Below are positions 1-8,456 of a stretch of DNA of 64,000 bases, piece after piece; within the stretch, counting starts at the first letter, position 1, and the number at the start of each line of letters is the position of its first letter. The notes under the pieces were generated by a model. The model did no database searches and was not told the DNA's origin. It saw only the letters and a list, made by a program, of their open reading frames with translations. The stretch covers positions 144,064 to 208,063 of the forward strand of contig PDSJ01000012.1 of assembly GCA_002748425.1 (NCBI GenBank), given 5' to 3'. The translations under genes and the position numbers were made by a program. The stretch is from a candidate division KSB3 bacterium (lineage in GTDB: Bacteria; Moduliflexota; Moduliflexia; Moduliflexales; Moduliflexaceae).

Positions 1-2
1 AC

Positions 3-296
3 TCCTATGTCCAGCGGGGAATTTACGTCGATCAGCTGCAAGCCTTTGCAGAAGTTTTTGAAAGTACTCGGTTCTTTATTATACATAGTGAAGAACTGTA
101 TGAGCAGCCCTTGCAGGTCTTTGGAGAGCTTCTCGAGTTTTTGGATCTGCCGCCATGGGTGCCCGGAGATATACGTCCTGTGCATGTTGGCAGCTATCAG
201 ACGATGAACGCTGAAACGCGAAAACAGCTGCAGGAGTTTTTCGAACCGCACAATCAACGACTGTATAGCTATTTAGGCAGGGATTTCGGCTGGTAA
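3..296 (+). CDS. Sulfotransferase family protein, C-terminal part
   Basis: The reading frame is open from the window edge and ends at a TAA; about 97 residues are visible. The end (FFEPHNQRLYSYLGRDFGW) matches the usual C-terminus of PAPS-dependent sulfotransferases of the heparan-sulfate type, where a Pro-x-Asn-x-x-Leu motif precedes a Gly-Arg-Asp-Phe-x-Trp ending. The P-loop and 3'-phosphate-binding motif lie outside the window. It converges on the flippase gene only 12 bp away and may act on the same surface glycan, which is inference. Confidence 0.7.
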   Translation, partial: SYVQRGIYVDQLQAFAEVFESTRFFIIHSEELYEQPLQVFGELLEFLDLPPWVPGDIRPVHVGSYQTMNAETRKQLQEFFEPHNQRLYSYLGRDFGW

Positions 297-308
297 GTCC
301 ATTTTTTT

Positions 309-1772
309 TCAAGGAGACCTCTGAGGAGTTTTTCGGAAAAATTCCCGCAGGGTCTCATCCATACGGATCAGAAGAATTCCATACAGAAGTGCCGCGCCTC
401 CCAGAGATCCTGAACTTACCCAGATATTGTTCATCCTTCCTGAAATCATCACAGCAGGCACGAGGAGCGCACAAGAAAGAAGCAGATAGTGTGCGAACAG
501 CTTGAACGATCGAAGAAGAGAAACGTCAGCGAGTCGCAGTTTCACGACAATCCGTATGAGAAGCGTACATGTCGTGATCGTGACATAGATCCCCAGCGTA
601 AGCTCAGGGGGGGCGACTCTCACAGTAATGGCAAGTCCAAGAGTCGTCACGCTGATATTGAGGATATTCATAAGAAAATGAAGTTCTTGACGATTGACGA
701 TGGAAAAGACCTGGAAGGCATTCAGAACGGTTATGCAGGCCCAGACGGCAATCATCCGGGCATAGTAGCCGACGTGAGCCCATTCTGGCCCCAGGAGCGT
801 GGTGAACAGGGCAGGGCCGAATAAGGTGATCGCCGTCATCGGAAACACCGCGATTTGGAGCAGTCGGATGTAAAGACTCGACACAATGCTGCTCAGCGTG
901 CCTGACTCGTTATATTCCTGAGCAGCCAGAGGAAAAAAGACTTTGGCAACCGACGTACTGAGCATTTTCATTGGAAAGAGCACGATTTTTTGGGCCAGGG
1001 AATAATATCCTGTAATTGATTTGGAGTAATAGGCGCCTAAAAAAAATACTGGTAATTGTCTCGAAAGAGTGTTCAGAAAGGCGCCCCAAATCGTAAAGAG
1101 CGCGAATTTTTTATGGCGTTTTGCAAGCGGAAGGAGCAGATCGAAGGGGAGGCCGAACTGTCGGATAAGATGCCCTAATTGATGCCTGAGAAGCCCTGAC
1201 AGCAGGGCAAGGCGTACAGCCCATCCAAGAACACGGGCCATGAAAAGAGCCCCGATCAGGCGCGGCATCGTCAGACCCAGGAGGATTGAGACGAGTCGTT
1301 CCGTAAATGATTGCCCCACTTCCGCAAAGGCGATCACGCCGAATTGTCCTCTGCGTGCTGCCCAGGTTCCCAGGCTGTTCACAATGCCGCCTGCCAGGAC
1401 AATGACAGGGAGAAGCCAGAGAAACGGCTCCAGCTCAGGTGAATGAAAGCAGGAAGCGATCGCCCCTTTCCCGAATGTCGTAAGCATCGCGAGCAGAAGC
1501 GTAAACAGCATTGTGACAAGGATCGCTAATGTCATGGCGCCCAGAGCTTCTCTATCGGTTCGGGCCAGTGGAATCGATAATTCATATTTTAAGCAGACAA
1601 TAGCGGTAAGAATGTGGCTGAGCGAATCGAAGATCTGGATGACACCGAAATGCTCAGGCAGGAACAGGCGGGTTAAAATCGGCAGACTGATGAAACTGAT
1701 CAGCTGAATCAGGACACGGCCGGATAGTAATGTGGCAACACGTAATCCTGAAGAACGTCCATGCTTATTCAT
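309..1772 (-). CDS. Polysaccharide flippase (Wzx/MATE-like, MVF superfamily)
   Basis: Integral membrane protein of 487 residues with about 12 to 14 hydrophobic segments along its whole length, the pattern of O-antigen or exopolysaccharide flippases that move lipid-linked glycans across the inner membrane. The N-terminus (residues 10-40, RVLIQLISFISLPILTRLF) is typical of the family. I start it at the ATG at 1772, not at an earlier in-frame codon: that ATG overlaps the end of the glycosyltransferase gene by 8 bp and has a GAGGTG ribosome site about 10 nt upstream. The overlap implies translational coupling. Substrate unknown. Confidence 0.88.
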   Translation of the reverse strand: MNKHGRSSGLRVATLLSGRVLIQLISFISLPILTRLFLPEHFGVIQIFDSLSHILTAIVCLKYELSIPLARTDREALGAMTLAILVTMLFTLLLAMLTTFGKGAIASCFHSPELEPFLWLLPVIVLAGGIVNSLGTWAARRGQFGVIAFAEVGQSFTERLVSILLGLTMPRLIGALFMARVLGWAVRLALLSGLLRHQLGHLIRQFGLPFDLLLPLAKRHKKFALFTIWGAFLNTLSRQLPVFFLGAYYSKSITGYYSLAQKIVLFPMKMLSTSVAKVFFPLAAQEYNESGTLSSIVSSLYIRLLQIAVFPMTAITLFGPALFTTLLGPEWAHVGYYARMIAVWACITVLNAFQVFSIVNRQELHFLMNILNISVTTLGLAITVRVAPPELTLGIYVTITTCTLLIRIVVKLRLADVSLLRSFKLFAHYLLLSCALLVPAVMISGRMNNIWVSSGSLGGAALLYGILLIRMDETLREFFRKTPQRSP

Positions 1773-2682
1773 GCAGAAAAACACCTCGAAGAAAGCCGGC
1801 TTCCCAGAACAGTAAGCCGAGGAGGAGGAGAGGGGCACTGCGCACAAACGCGAAAAGATAGTCCCGGGAAAGGGCTGCAATGCGGAAGGTGTTTAGAAAT
1901 TTCACAAGCGGCAGCACAGGGCAGGCTGCAATGCTGAAGAATGCTGAACGGGCGATAAAGGAGCCGCGCAGCTTCGGAAACTGTTTCAGAACCACTGATG
2001 TGATCCGTCCAAGCCGATATTGATGCCCGACAAAACGTGTGAGGGTCGTCATGTTGATATGAGCGACCTGAATCTCGGGATCGAAGAAAATGCGTTCCTG
2101 ATGCGCCCCCAATTTGAGGTTGAAAACCAGATCGCCCTGCTGGGGATGCCGGATTGTAATGCCAGGCGGCAGTACATCCTGAAATTCTCCATATTGCTCG
2201 AACACTCGACGCTTGTAAGAAATATTACAGGTCGGAATATTTGCGATGAGTTGTTTAGGGTGAAAAGGGAAAAATTCTCGAAATTCGGCAAAATAACCGG
2301 CCCAGCCGATCGAGCTCCCGGGATTGCCGTTTGCCACCGAACCGCCGACGGCTGCATACTCGGCATGCTCATTGTGAGTTGCGGCGATTCTGCAGAGCCA
2401 GTCTGAGCGGGCAAGACAGTCAGAGTCGATGAAACAGAGAATCTCTCCGTGAGACTGACGTATTCCGATGTTTCTGGCCGTGTATGAGTCTGTGCGTTGG
2501 TCGAGATGGATAAGCCTGATCTGCGGGAAGTGCTTTCTGATGATCTCAGGCGTTGCGTCGTTGGAACTGTCAACGACCACGATCTCAGAGCTTTCTTCAA
2601 AGCGTTGCTGCGTGAGCGCTTCCAGACACCGGGCAATTGTGCTTTCCGAATTATAGGATGGAACAATGACAGAATATTTCAT
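1765..2682 (-). CDS. Family 2 glycosyltransferase
   Basis: 305 residues. It opens with YSVIVPSYNSESTIARCLEA, the nucleotide-binding start of GT-A fold family 2 enzymes, has the acidic IVVVDSSNDAT segment near residue 37 and a DSD metal-binding motif near residue 87 (CFIDSDCLARSDW). The C-terminal 60 residues are hydrophobic, suggesting membrane association. The start is the ATG at 2682; a TTG six bases upstream is possible, and neither has a clear ribosome site. It likely adds sugars to the glycan exported by the flippase next door. Confidence 0.88.
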   Translation of the reverse strand: MKYSVIVPSYNSESTIARCLEALTQQRFEESSEIVVVDSSNDATPEIIRKHFPQIRLIHLDQRTDSYTARNIGIRQSHGEILCFIDSDCLARSDWLCRIAATHNEHAEYAAVGGSVANGNPGSSIGWAGYFAEFREFFPFHPKQLIANIPTCNISYKRRVFEQYGEFQDVLPPGITIRHPQQGDLVFNLKLGAHQERIFFDPEIQVAHINMTTLTRFVGHQYRLGRITSVVLKQFPKLRGSFIARSAFFSIAACPVLPLVKFLNTFRIAALSRDYLFAFVRSAPLLLLGLLFWEAGFLRGVFLHE

Positions 2683-2729
2683 ACGCAATCATAAAAAGGA
2701 GGGGATGAGGCAGGAATGAACTGCCGTTC

Positions 2730-2772
2730 TCCTCTCTCCACCGGGCTCGTCAGCGAGGCGGAGGAGAGAGGA
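2730..2772 (-). terminator. Hairpin between pilin operon and glycan genes
   Basis: Ten-base-pair perfect arms (TCCTCTCTCC at 2730 and its complement ending at 2772) around a 23-nt loop, placed 38 bp beyond the stop codon of the PilX-like gene on the minus strand. A T-run (CCTTTTTAT on the minus strand) lies about 30 nt further on and is not adjacent, so this is a weak intrinsic terminator at best. Confidence 0.35.
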
Positions 2773-2810
2773 TGGGCATGGGAAAAACGTGATCCTGTGC
2801 AAGGGGGCCT

Positions 2811-5800
2811 TTATCTAAAAGCCTCGCGTACTTCTTCCCATTTACTGTTTGAACCCGTCACCCACACTTGCAGCTTCCGTTTCGAAGTTGGCACTTTTCC
2901 CTGACCAGTAAGATAGGCCTCTCCGGTATCTTTCAGCATTGTATCGTGATCGAGCAGCGTAATATTCCGAAACGCATTGCCGGTATACTGGGTGTCATCA
3001 ACAGGGTAGATTCCGGTCGATACCAGCCTGATGACGGGCGAGAGGGCAAACAAGCGGATGAAATCATCCTGGTTCTGCGTGTTACTTACCGAAGACGGCA
3101 GATTTTGGCCGTGCGTATAGGTCCCGATATAGACCCCCCCATTGGCGATACTTGGCGAGAGGATCAGCGCATCCGCGTCGTTGTCAACGACAGTCGCCAT
3201 TTGTCGTCGTCTTCCATCATCCGCATTCAATGTCTCGAGCATGACCGTTCTGGCTCCATCAGATTTATAGGCGGCAAACACAATGTCGTTGGCAATGGCC
3301 GGGGTGCCGTTGAAGTTATCGCCTCCGCTGGCATAATCGGCATTGGCGTGAAAATCCCATTCATGCCGTCCTGTAGTCGCATTGATCGCATGAAGGCGGT
3401 ACTCCATGGTCCTTCCGGATCTGGAAGTTAAGGTATCGGTGAACGGGAAGACGAGCAGGCCCTGTTCCCTTAAACACTCCGCACACATGGCCGGGGATTC
3501 CCCCCGAATATCGTTTTTCCCACTTGAATAGCCTGCGCTCGGAGAGAAACCAGCGCCCTGCCAGCCCTGGCGATACATGCTCCAGGGCATTGTATTATCA
3601 CTCTCGTCGCGGACATTTGCATCCCACAGCCCTTCAGACCAGCGGTAAGGACGCGGGAAGCCAACCTTGCTGGCATTGGCGGGAAAAGGCATTTGCATGA
3701 GATTCCCGGCCGTGTCGTTAGCTGTCATATTGTAAGTAATGACGGTTCTTGACGGATATGCCGCATAGGTATAAGCGTTCGGCGGACAGCCAGCTATAAA
3801 GGCATTGCAGGTATTGCTTCCGCCAGAACCGCTGTAATCGTTATGATCGTGAACCCAATAGGGTTCAAAGGGGTTTGAAGGTTGTGGCATGATCATCGGA
3901 TTGTTCTGAGTCACCATATCATCATACAAATAATTGGTCTGATTGCCGGCCATATAATCGTCCCACGTATCGCGCACGGCCATGATCATCACACGTGAGT
4001 CTGTCCAGGACTGTCTGGTGAAATTGGTCGGTGATCCCTGATTGAGGTTTGGGCCAGCACGGCCTGCCACGTTATCATTGATATAGCCGCTTCCGGTCAC
4101 AAAGCCGTCACTTCGATATGGGGTATAAATTACAGGGTACAGATTGGCCGAGCCGTCTCCTGCGATCGTCGCCCACTCCCGTCGGCTTTGGTCAGTTTTG
4201 GCGTATTTGATGACCGGAGTCACCTGCTGCATAAACCAGGTATCCCAGGTATACTCACCGTAACCGTCCCAGGGCCGCGCGTCAGTTTCGTCAGGATCGT
4301 GAGCCGGAAGCCGGTATGACCACTTAAAGGTCGGATAGCGGCTTGCCGGCGCGTTCCAGTCCCAGCCGTTTGAGCTGGCCACAAGGCGATCTCTGATCGA
4401 AATCAATCGGGCTTGCACGGTGTTCGGTTTGCGCTCGCCGGGGGGACCCCAGTTGTTTCCACTTGCCGTTTCCACCGTAGAGGACCCGGCCATCGGGCTT
4501 GCGGCACCGGAACGATAAAACGCAACACGCGAACGGGCGGTATACATTAAATAAATATCAATACGTGGGTTTGTCTGGCTCTCTGCCTTCGCTTCCTGGC
4601 GTTTTTCGGTGAAATCGCCGTTGGCTTTTTGATATAACACGCTGACCAGGGGCGCGCTGCAGGCCGGCGGCGCTTTATGGGCGATATTCCCCCGCACGAG
4701 ATTTCTTTGTCCATCGTTATTAAATGCGCCAGACTCTCCCTCGCCGTCCCGGTAATCCGGCAGCAGATCCTGTTCTGGAAGAAAGGGCTCCATATTGGCC
4801 GCAGAGTGGACATAGGGCGGAGTTTGTCCGGCTGTTTCGTTATAATGACCGGTTGGGTAGGTGGTATTCCGAACCACCTCGGGGTCGGGAAATGAATGCG
4901 CCCACTTGACCACATAGTCGGGATTTGTCGGGCTGCATGGACTCGCAACATTGGGCTGTGTGATGTCGACAATCGCAAAAAGATAGATTTGCTCGTCGCC
5001 GTCGCTGGCTTTATTGGGATAATTTAAAAACGTATCGCTGCCTTGCTGGTTGAGATCGAGTCTGTTGGCCAAAGGATTGGCGGAGTCACCCATGGCGACC
5101 ACTGCAAAATAGATAATCTCATCCCCTGCGGTATTCGGATCTGGATCAAAGACCGTGGGCGACGTTCCGATCCCGTGCAAATTCGTATCAAATTCCCAGA
5201 GACTGTTCGCCGGATTTCCGTCAGCAGTATTATTGCATAAGGCGTTGACGGCGCGTAGCCGAACTGTGGTCGTCGTGTCGACCTGCGTCGATGAGATGGG
5301 CGTATTGGACCCGGCATAAGTGAAGTATAATGTTTGTGAGAGAATCTCAGGCGGAGATTTCGTGGAGTCAAAGTTGGAAAATGAGGCGATGGAACTCATC
5401 CAGCTGGCCGTATTAACGTTATATGATCCTGCGATGCTTTTGTCATCGAGCCAATAGGTCGTCGTCTCGTCGACGTCTGTCACTTTCTGTTTTCCAGTGT
5501 ATTCATCGTGAGCGCGAATCAAGGTGTCTCCGGTAGTGGACTGGATTGAAAAATAGGTTCCCCCGGCCACAATAGCGTAAAGGTTTGTGGCGAAAAACCT
5601 GGTTGGTGTATCCCAGAAGCCATTGACTCCAAGGTTGCCGGTCGCCCAGACTCTGTACAGTGGAACTGTGATTTCACTTTCAACATTATTGCCGCTGACT
5701 TTCCCGTCATAGCGCCACTGAGTCCATTTTTCCTCCCCTTGAAAACCCGACTGTAACTGCGTCAGAAAATAGCCGCCGCGATAAAAGCCGTCAACCGAAG

Positions 5801-6044
5801 ACAATTCAATGGTCTGGTTGACGATTTGAGCAGATGGGTTAAAGAATTTGGAGCGCGCGATCTGGACACCGGCCTCGGCGATTTCCAAGGCGCGTTCAGA
5901 ATTCTCGACACTTTTACTCATCTTGAGTTCGTCATCGACATTCGTCAGTAAGCCGATCGCGAGGATACTCATGATCATCATCACAAATAACGCCGTAATT
6001 AACGCAATCCCTCGCGAATTGAGGCTGTCTCTGCTCGTACTCAT
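2811..6044 (-). CDS. PilX-like N-terminal domain fused to a large PQQ/PilY1-like propeller region
   Basis: 1077 residues. Residues 8-35 (RGIALITALFVMMIMSIL and on) form the hydrophobic helix of PilX-type minor pilins, lacking the prepilin Gly/Glu+5 motif, and residues 40-70 carry the SERALEIAEAG segment of PilX_N domains. The remaining ~950 residues look like an exported adhesin or quinoprotein. The last 200 contain propeller-blade signatures such as LHAINATTGRHEWDFHAN followed by GTPAIANDIVFAAY and SPSIANGGVYIGTY, which resemble PQQ-like repeats of PilY1. The start at 6044 has a GGAAGGAGA ribosome site; an upstream in-frame start would overlap pilW. Probably a cell-surface or pilus-tip protein. 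Confidence 0.75.
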   Translation of the reverse strand: MSTSRDSLNSRGIALITALFVMMIMSILAIGLLTNVDDELKMSKSVENSERALEIAEAGVQIARSKFFNPSAQIVNQTIELSSVDGFYRGGYFLTQLQSGFQGEEKWTQWRYDGKVSGNNVESEITVPLYRVWATGNLGVNGFWDTPTRFFATNLYAIVAGGTYFSIQSTTGDTLIRAHDEYTGKQKVTDVDETTTYWLDDKSIAGSYNVNTASWMSSIASFSNFDSTKSPPEILSQTLYFTYAGSNTPISSTQVDTTTTVRLRAVNALCNNTADGNPANSLWEFDTNLHGIGTSPTVFDPDPNTAGDEIIYFAVVAMGDSANPLANRLDLNQQGSDTFLNYPNKASDGDEQIYLFAIVDITQPNVASPCSPTNPDYVVKWAHSFPDPEVVRNTTYPTGHYNETAGQTPPYVHSAANMEPFLPEQDLLPDYRDGEGESGAFNNDGQRNLVRGNIAHKAPPACSAPLVSVLYQKANGDFTEKRQEAKAESQTNPRIDIYLMYTARSRVAFYRSGAASPMAGSSTVETASGNNWGPPGERKPNTVQARLISIRDRLVASSNGWDWNAPASRYPTFKWSYRLPAHDPDETDARPWDGYGEYTWDTWFMQQVTPVIKYAKTDQSRREWATIAGDGSANLYPVIYTPYRSDGFVTGSGYINDNVAGRAGPNLNQGSPTNFTRQSWTDSRVMIMAVRDTWDDYMAGNQTNYLYDDMVTQNNPMIMPQPSNPFEPYWVHDHNDYSGSGGSNTCNAFIAGCPPNAYTYAAYPSRTVITYNMTANDTAGNLMQMPFPANASKVGFPRPYRWSEGLWDANVRDESDNTMPWSMYRQGWQGAGFSPSAGYSSGKNDIRGESPAMCAECLREQGLLVFPFTDTLTSRSGRTMEYRLHAINATTGRHEWDFHANADYASGGDNFNGTPAIANDIVFAAYKSDGARTVMLETLNADDGRRRQMATVVDNDADALILSPSIANGGVYIGTYTHGQNLPSSVSNTQNQDDFIRLFALSPVIRLVSTGIYPVDDTQYTGNAFRNITLLDHDTMLKDTGEAYLTGQGKVPTSKRKLQVWVTGSNSKWEEVREAFR

Positions 6045-6084
6045 AATCTTCTCCTTCCTGATACAGGGTGAGTTATAACATAAC

Positions 6085-7074
6085 TTATTGATTGATGGCA
6101 AGGTTGCGTAAAATGACAAATTGCCGCAAGGTCGTAAACTCACGTCGTAATGGGCTGCTTTTCGTGTTCGATGCGGTCACTGAGACGCTTAAGCCGGCAC
6201 AGTTCCATTGAGGATGCGTGTTGATGAACAGGCTGCAATCTTCGTTGTGATTCGGATCACTCGGATTGGAGCAGGCCGGCGGAGTGGGGGTTCCGGGTTG
6301 CGGCACCACTTTGATACTCAGACCGGTGATCCCATAAGCAACAGGCACCTCAACATACTTTTCGCTCAATGCCGCGTCAAAATAGGCATTCCCGCTGTTG
6401 TCGTTTAGATAGAGCGATCGATTGTATCTCGAGATGTCCGGACTCAGATGAGAAAAACTGAGGGTTTCCACCAGCTCGTAATAGGGACCCTTGCTTGATT
6501 GCTTCAACTCCAGCGTCCATAATTCACTGAAGTAGTCGTAACTATCGTTATCATTGATATCATCAAGCAACTCTGGTTCGCCCAGATCGTATTCATTGTT
6601 TCCGTCTAAATCCGTACTGCTATCTCCTGCGGTCCAGTCCCATTGGCCATTGTTATTTGTGTCGCTGAACGACTCACTGAAGCCATGAAGCGGCAGCAAA
6701 TCTGCTTTGAACTGAATGAAGTTCCCCTGAACATAATTATACGCAGATGGAATGCCTGCCAGCGCAGTCAGAGCGTTTGTCTTAAGAGAAAATACCGGCG
6801 CTTTTGGAGGTTGTGAATTGGCGGTTCGGCATGAAGCGACGTTCGGGTTACAGACCATTTTATCCACATCGATCTCCCGTAAGCGGTAGACCAGATAGTC
6901 CAGCGCTGTTCTGGCAATCTGCTGGCTTTCGAGTTTCGCCTTGGTATGGATGTATGACGTGTATGCTGAGCTCAATAAGCCGTAAATTCCAGCCAGAACC
7001 AGGCTGAGAATCGCAATGACGACCAGCATTTCGACCAGTGTAAATCCACATCTGTTGTTCGACAAGCGGCACAT
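6085..7074 (-). CDS. PilW-like minor type IV pilin
   Basis: 329 residues with the prepilin signature CGFTLVEMLVVIAILSLVL: cleavage expected after Gly10, N-terminal Phe11, Glu15 at mature position +5. A PilW-like body follows. Residues ~137-180 hold three acidic Asp/Asn-rich loops (for example DTNNNGQWDW and DLDGNNEYDLGE) that resemble calcium-binding EF-hand or dockerin-type loops. An AAAGGAGA ribosome site lies 12 nt before the ATG. It sits between pilV and the PilX fusion, the usual order in minor pilin operons. Predicted to be processed by prepilin peptidase and inserted in the inner membrane or pilus tip. Confidence 0.82.
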   Translation of the reverse strand: MCRLSNNRCGFTLVEMLVVIAILSLVLAGIYGLLSSAYTSYIHTKAKLESQQIARTALDYLVYRLREIDVDKMVCNPNVASCRTANSQPPKAPVFSLKTNALTALAGIPSAYNYVQGNFIQFKADLLPLHGFSESFSDTNNNGQWDWTAGDSSTDLDGNNEYDLGEPELLDDINDNDSYDYFSELWTLELKQSSKGPYYELVETLSFSHLSPDISRYNRSLYLNDNSGNAYFDAALSEKYVEVPVAYGITGLSIKVVPQPGTPTPPACSNPSDPNHNEDCSLFINTHPQWNCAGLSVSVTASNTKSSPLRREFTTLRQFVILRNLAINQ

Positions 7075-7103
7075 AAGAGTGTGTCTCCTTTTGATGGATA
7101 GTA

Positions 7104-7808
7104 TCAGCGTAGAGGCAATACGACAATCGCCGTCTCTTTAACTCCTAAAGGCGGTGTTACCGGACCAGTATACGTTACAGTGACCTGCACCACTTTCTGA
7201 CGGGTAGTTCCGTTTGGCGCTTTGAGTGAAGGCAGTGTTTGGTCCCGCAGGTCGTAAAAATCGAAAGCCTGGCTGTTCCCGCCGATAGTCATGTTATGAC
7301 TCCGGGGTTCCGATCCCCGACGGTTTTCTCCGGCGGCAACCTGAGTCGAAATATTGGGGTAGATATTATAGACCTGTACCCGTCTCGTAAAATTATGATA
7401 GCGCGGGAAGCCATTTCCAGCATACTTTTCTGCGTCGTAGGCTTCCAGGGCTTGTCCTCCGCACTCTTTACCCCGGCACCAACCGTCATAATCATCGACA
7501 TCATCAAATTGTCCCCAGCGACCCAGGGCCGAATTGTAGAAGCTTTCCTCAATTCCAAAGGGCTGCGCTGTCGTGGTATTGGGATAATAGAGTTGGTTGG
7601 GGTCTGGCTCGCTGAAGGCCTTGGCACGAATCTCTTCCAGCAAATCCCGGGCAAGATTCACGGCGATCGTGCGTTTATGCGCGTGTTCAGCAGTTCTGAC
7701 AGCATGGGTGTATAAAGACATTAAGGGAATTAACGCTACAGCCAGAATTGCAAGCGCGACAAGCAATTCAATCAATGAAACTCCCTGTTGTGAACGTATG
7801 CTTTTCAT
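7104..7808 (-). CDS. PilV-like minor type IV pilin
   Basis: 234 residues. The N-terminus QQGVSLIELLVALAILAVAL has the prepilin cleavage site after Gly9 and the conserved Glu14 (+5). The next segment, MSLYTHAVRTAEHAHKRTIAVNLARDLLEE, is typical of PilV proteins. The ATG at 7808 is preceded by AGGAGG. It is separated from pilW by 29 bp and from fimT by 52 bp, so the three are almost certainly co-transcribed. Likely role: minor pilin that primes pilus or pseudopilus assembly. Confidence 0.82.
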   Translation of the reverse strand: MKSIRSQQGVSLIELLVALAILAVALIPLMSLYTHAVRTAEHAHKRTIAVNLARDLLEEIRAKAFSEPDPNQLYYPNTTTAQPFGIEESFYNSALGRWGQFDDVDDYDGWCRGKECGGQALEAYDAEKYAGNGFPRYHNFTRRVQVYNIYPNISTQVAAGENRRGSEPRSHNMTIGGNSQAFDFYDLRDQTLPSLKAPNGTTRQKVVQVTVTYTGPVTPPLGVKETAIVVLPLR

Positions 7809-7860
7809 AGTGCTCTGCCTCCTGATACAGGTATAAGCTTTCCTTTTTCATCTGCGCAGT

Positions 7861-8415
7861 TCAACGCAGGATCATTTGTCCTCCCTTGTACAACTCAAGA
7901 GTATAGCTGGCGCCGGTATCACTGATAATGCTGATGTTGCAGGTTGCACTCAGCGTTCCGGACGGGCTGAAGCTGATCGTCTTAGCAGGGCAGTTTGTCG
8001 TCATGCTGCTGTAGCCGGGCTTGTCTTTGTCGCCGATTGTAAAGCTCCCCAGTGTATTGGCAGCTTCCTCAAACAAAACAAAATTCTTCAAGGGATCGGC
8101 TAGATGCGTCTGGAGCAAGGCGCCGGCAATATCTTTCAGCAGATTGTACTCCGTATGTTTCGGTTTTTTTACTGTCAGACTCGGATTGCTCCCGTCGTGA
8201 ATCGTCATCTCCAGTTGCCGCCGCTTGGCGATCGCGACGGTGCGCACCCAGCGGGCCTTGCTCAGCAGATCGTTGGCAGAACTTCGCAGACGATGTTTGC
8301 GCATAATATTATAAAAATTTGGAGTTGCGATCATCACAAGTATTCCGATGATGGCAATGACAATAAGTAATTCGATCAGCGTCATACCGCGTGTTTTTTT
8401 CGATAAGAGAGCCAT
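7861..8415 (-). CDS. FimT/GspH-type pseudopilin
   Basis: 184 residues with the signature RGMTLIELLIVIAIIGILVM: cleavage after Gly10, Met11 as first mature residue and Glu15 at +5. The following region (FYNIMRKHRLRSSANDLLSKARWVRTVAIAKRR) is characteristic of GspH/FimT proteins, and the C-terminus with SFSPSGTLS is a conserved beta element of the domain. Second gene of the pilin operon, directly after the NHL-repeat protein gene. Confidence 0.85.
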   Translation of the reverse strand: MALLSKKTRGMTLIELLIVIAIIGILVMIATPNFYNIMRKHRLRSSANDLLSKARWVRTVAIAKRRQLEMTIHDGSNPSLTVKKPKHTEYNLLKDIAGALLQTHLADPLKNFVLFEEAANTLGSFTIGDKDKPGYSSMTTNCPAKTISFSPSGTLSATCNISIISDTGASYTLELYKGGQMILR

Positions 8416-8456
8416 AGAGTTGTTCTCCTCCCGGTGGAGTTTCCCCTGGGGGCTTG

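Noticed and set aside
2716..2904. Plus-strand ORF of 62 codons with a strong AAGGAGGGG-like site upstream
   Set aside because: It runs across the hairpin and into the antisense of the PilX-fusion gene, and its protein has no domain-like pattern. The purine-rich stretch is the complement of the T-rich end of the minus-strand hairpin region.
4547..4978. 143-codon minus-strand ORF inside the PilX-fusion gene
   Set aside because: Different frame of the same strand within a long gene with a better coding pattern; a shadow.
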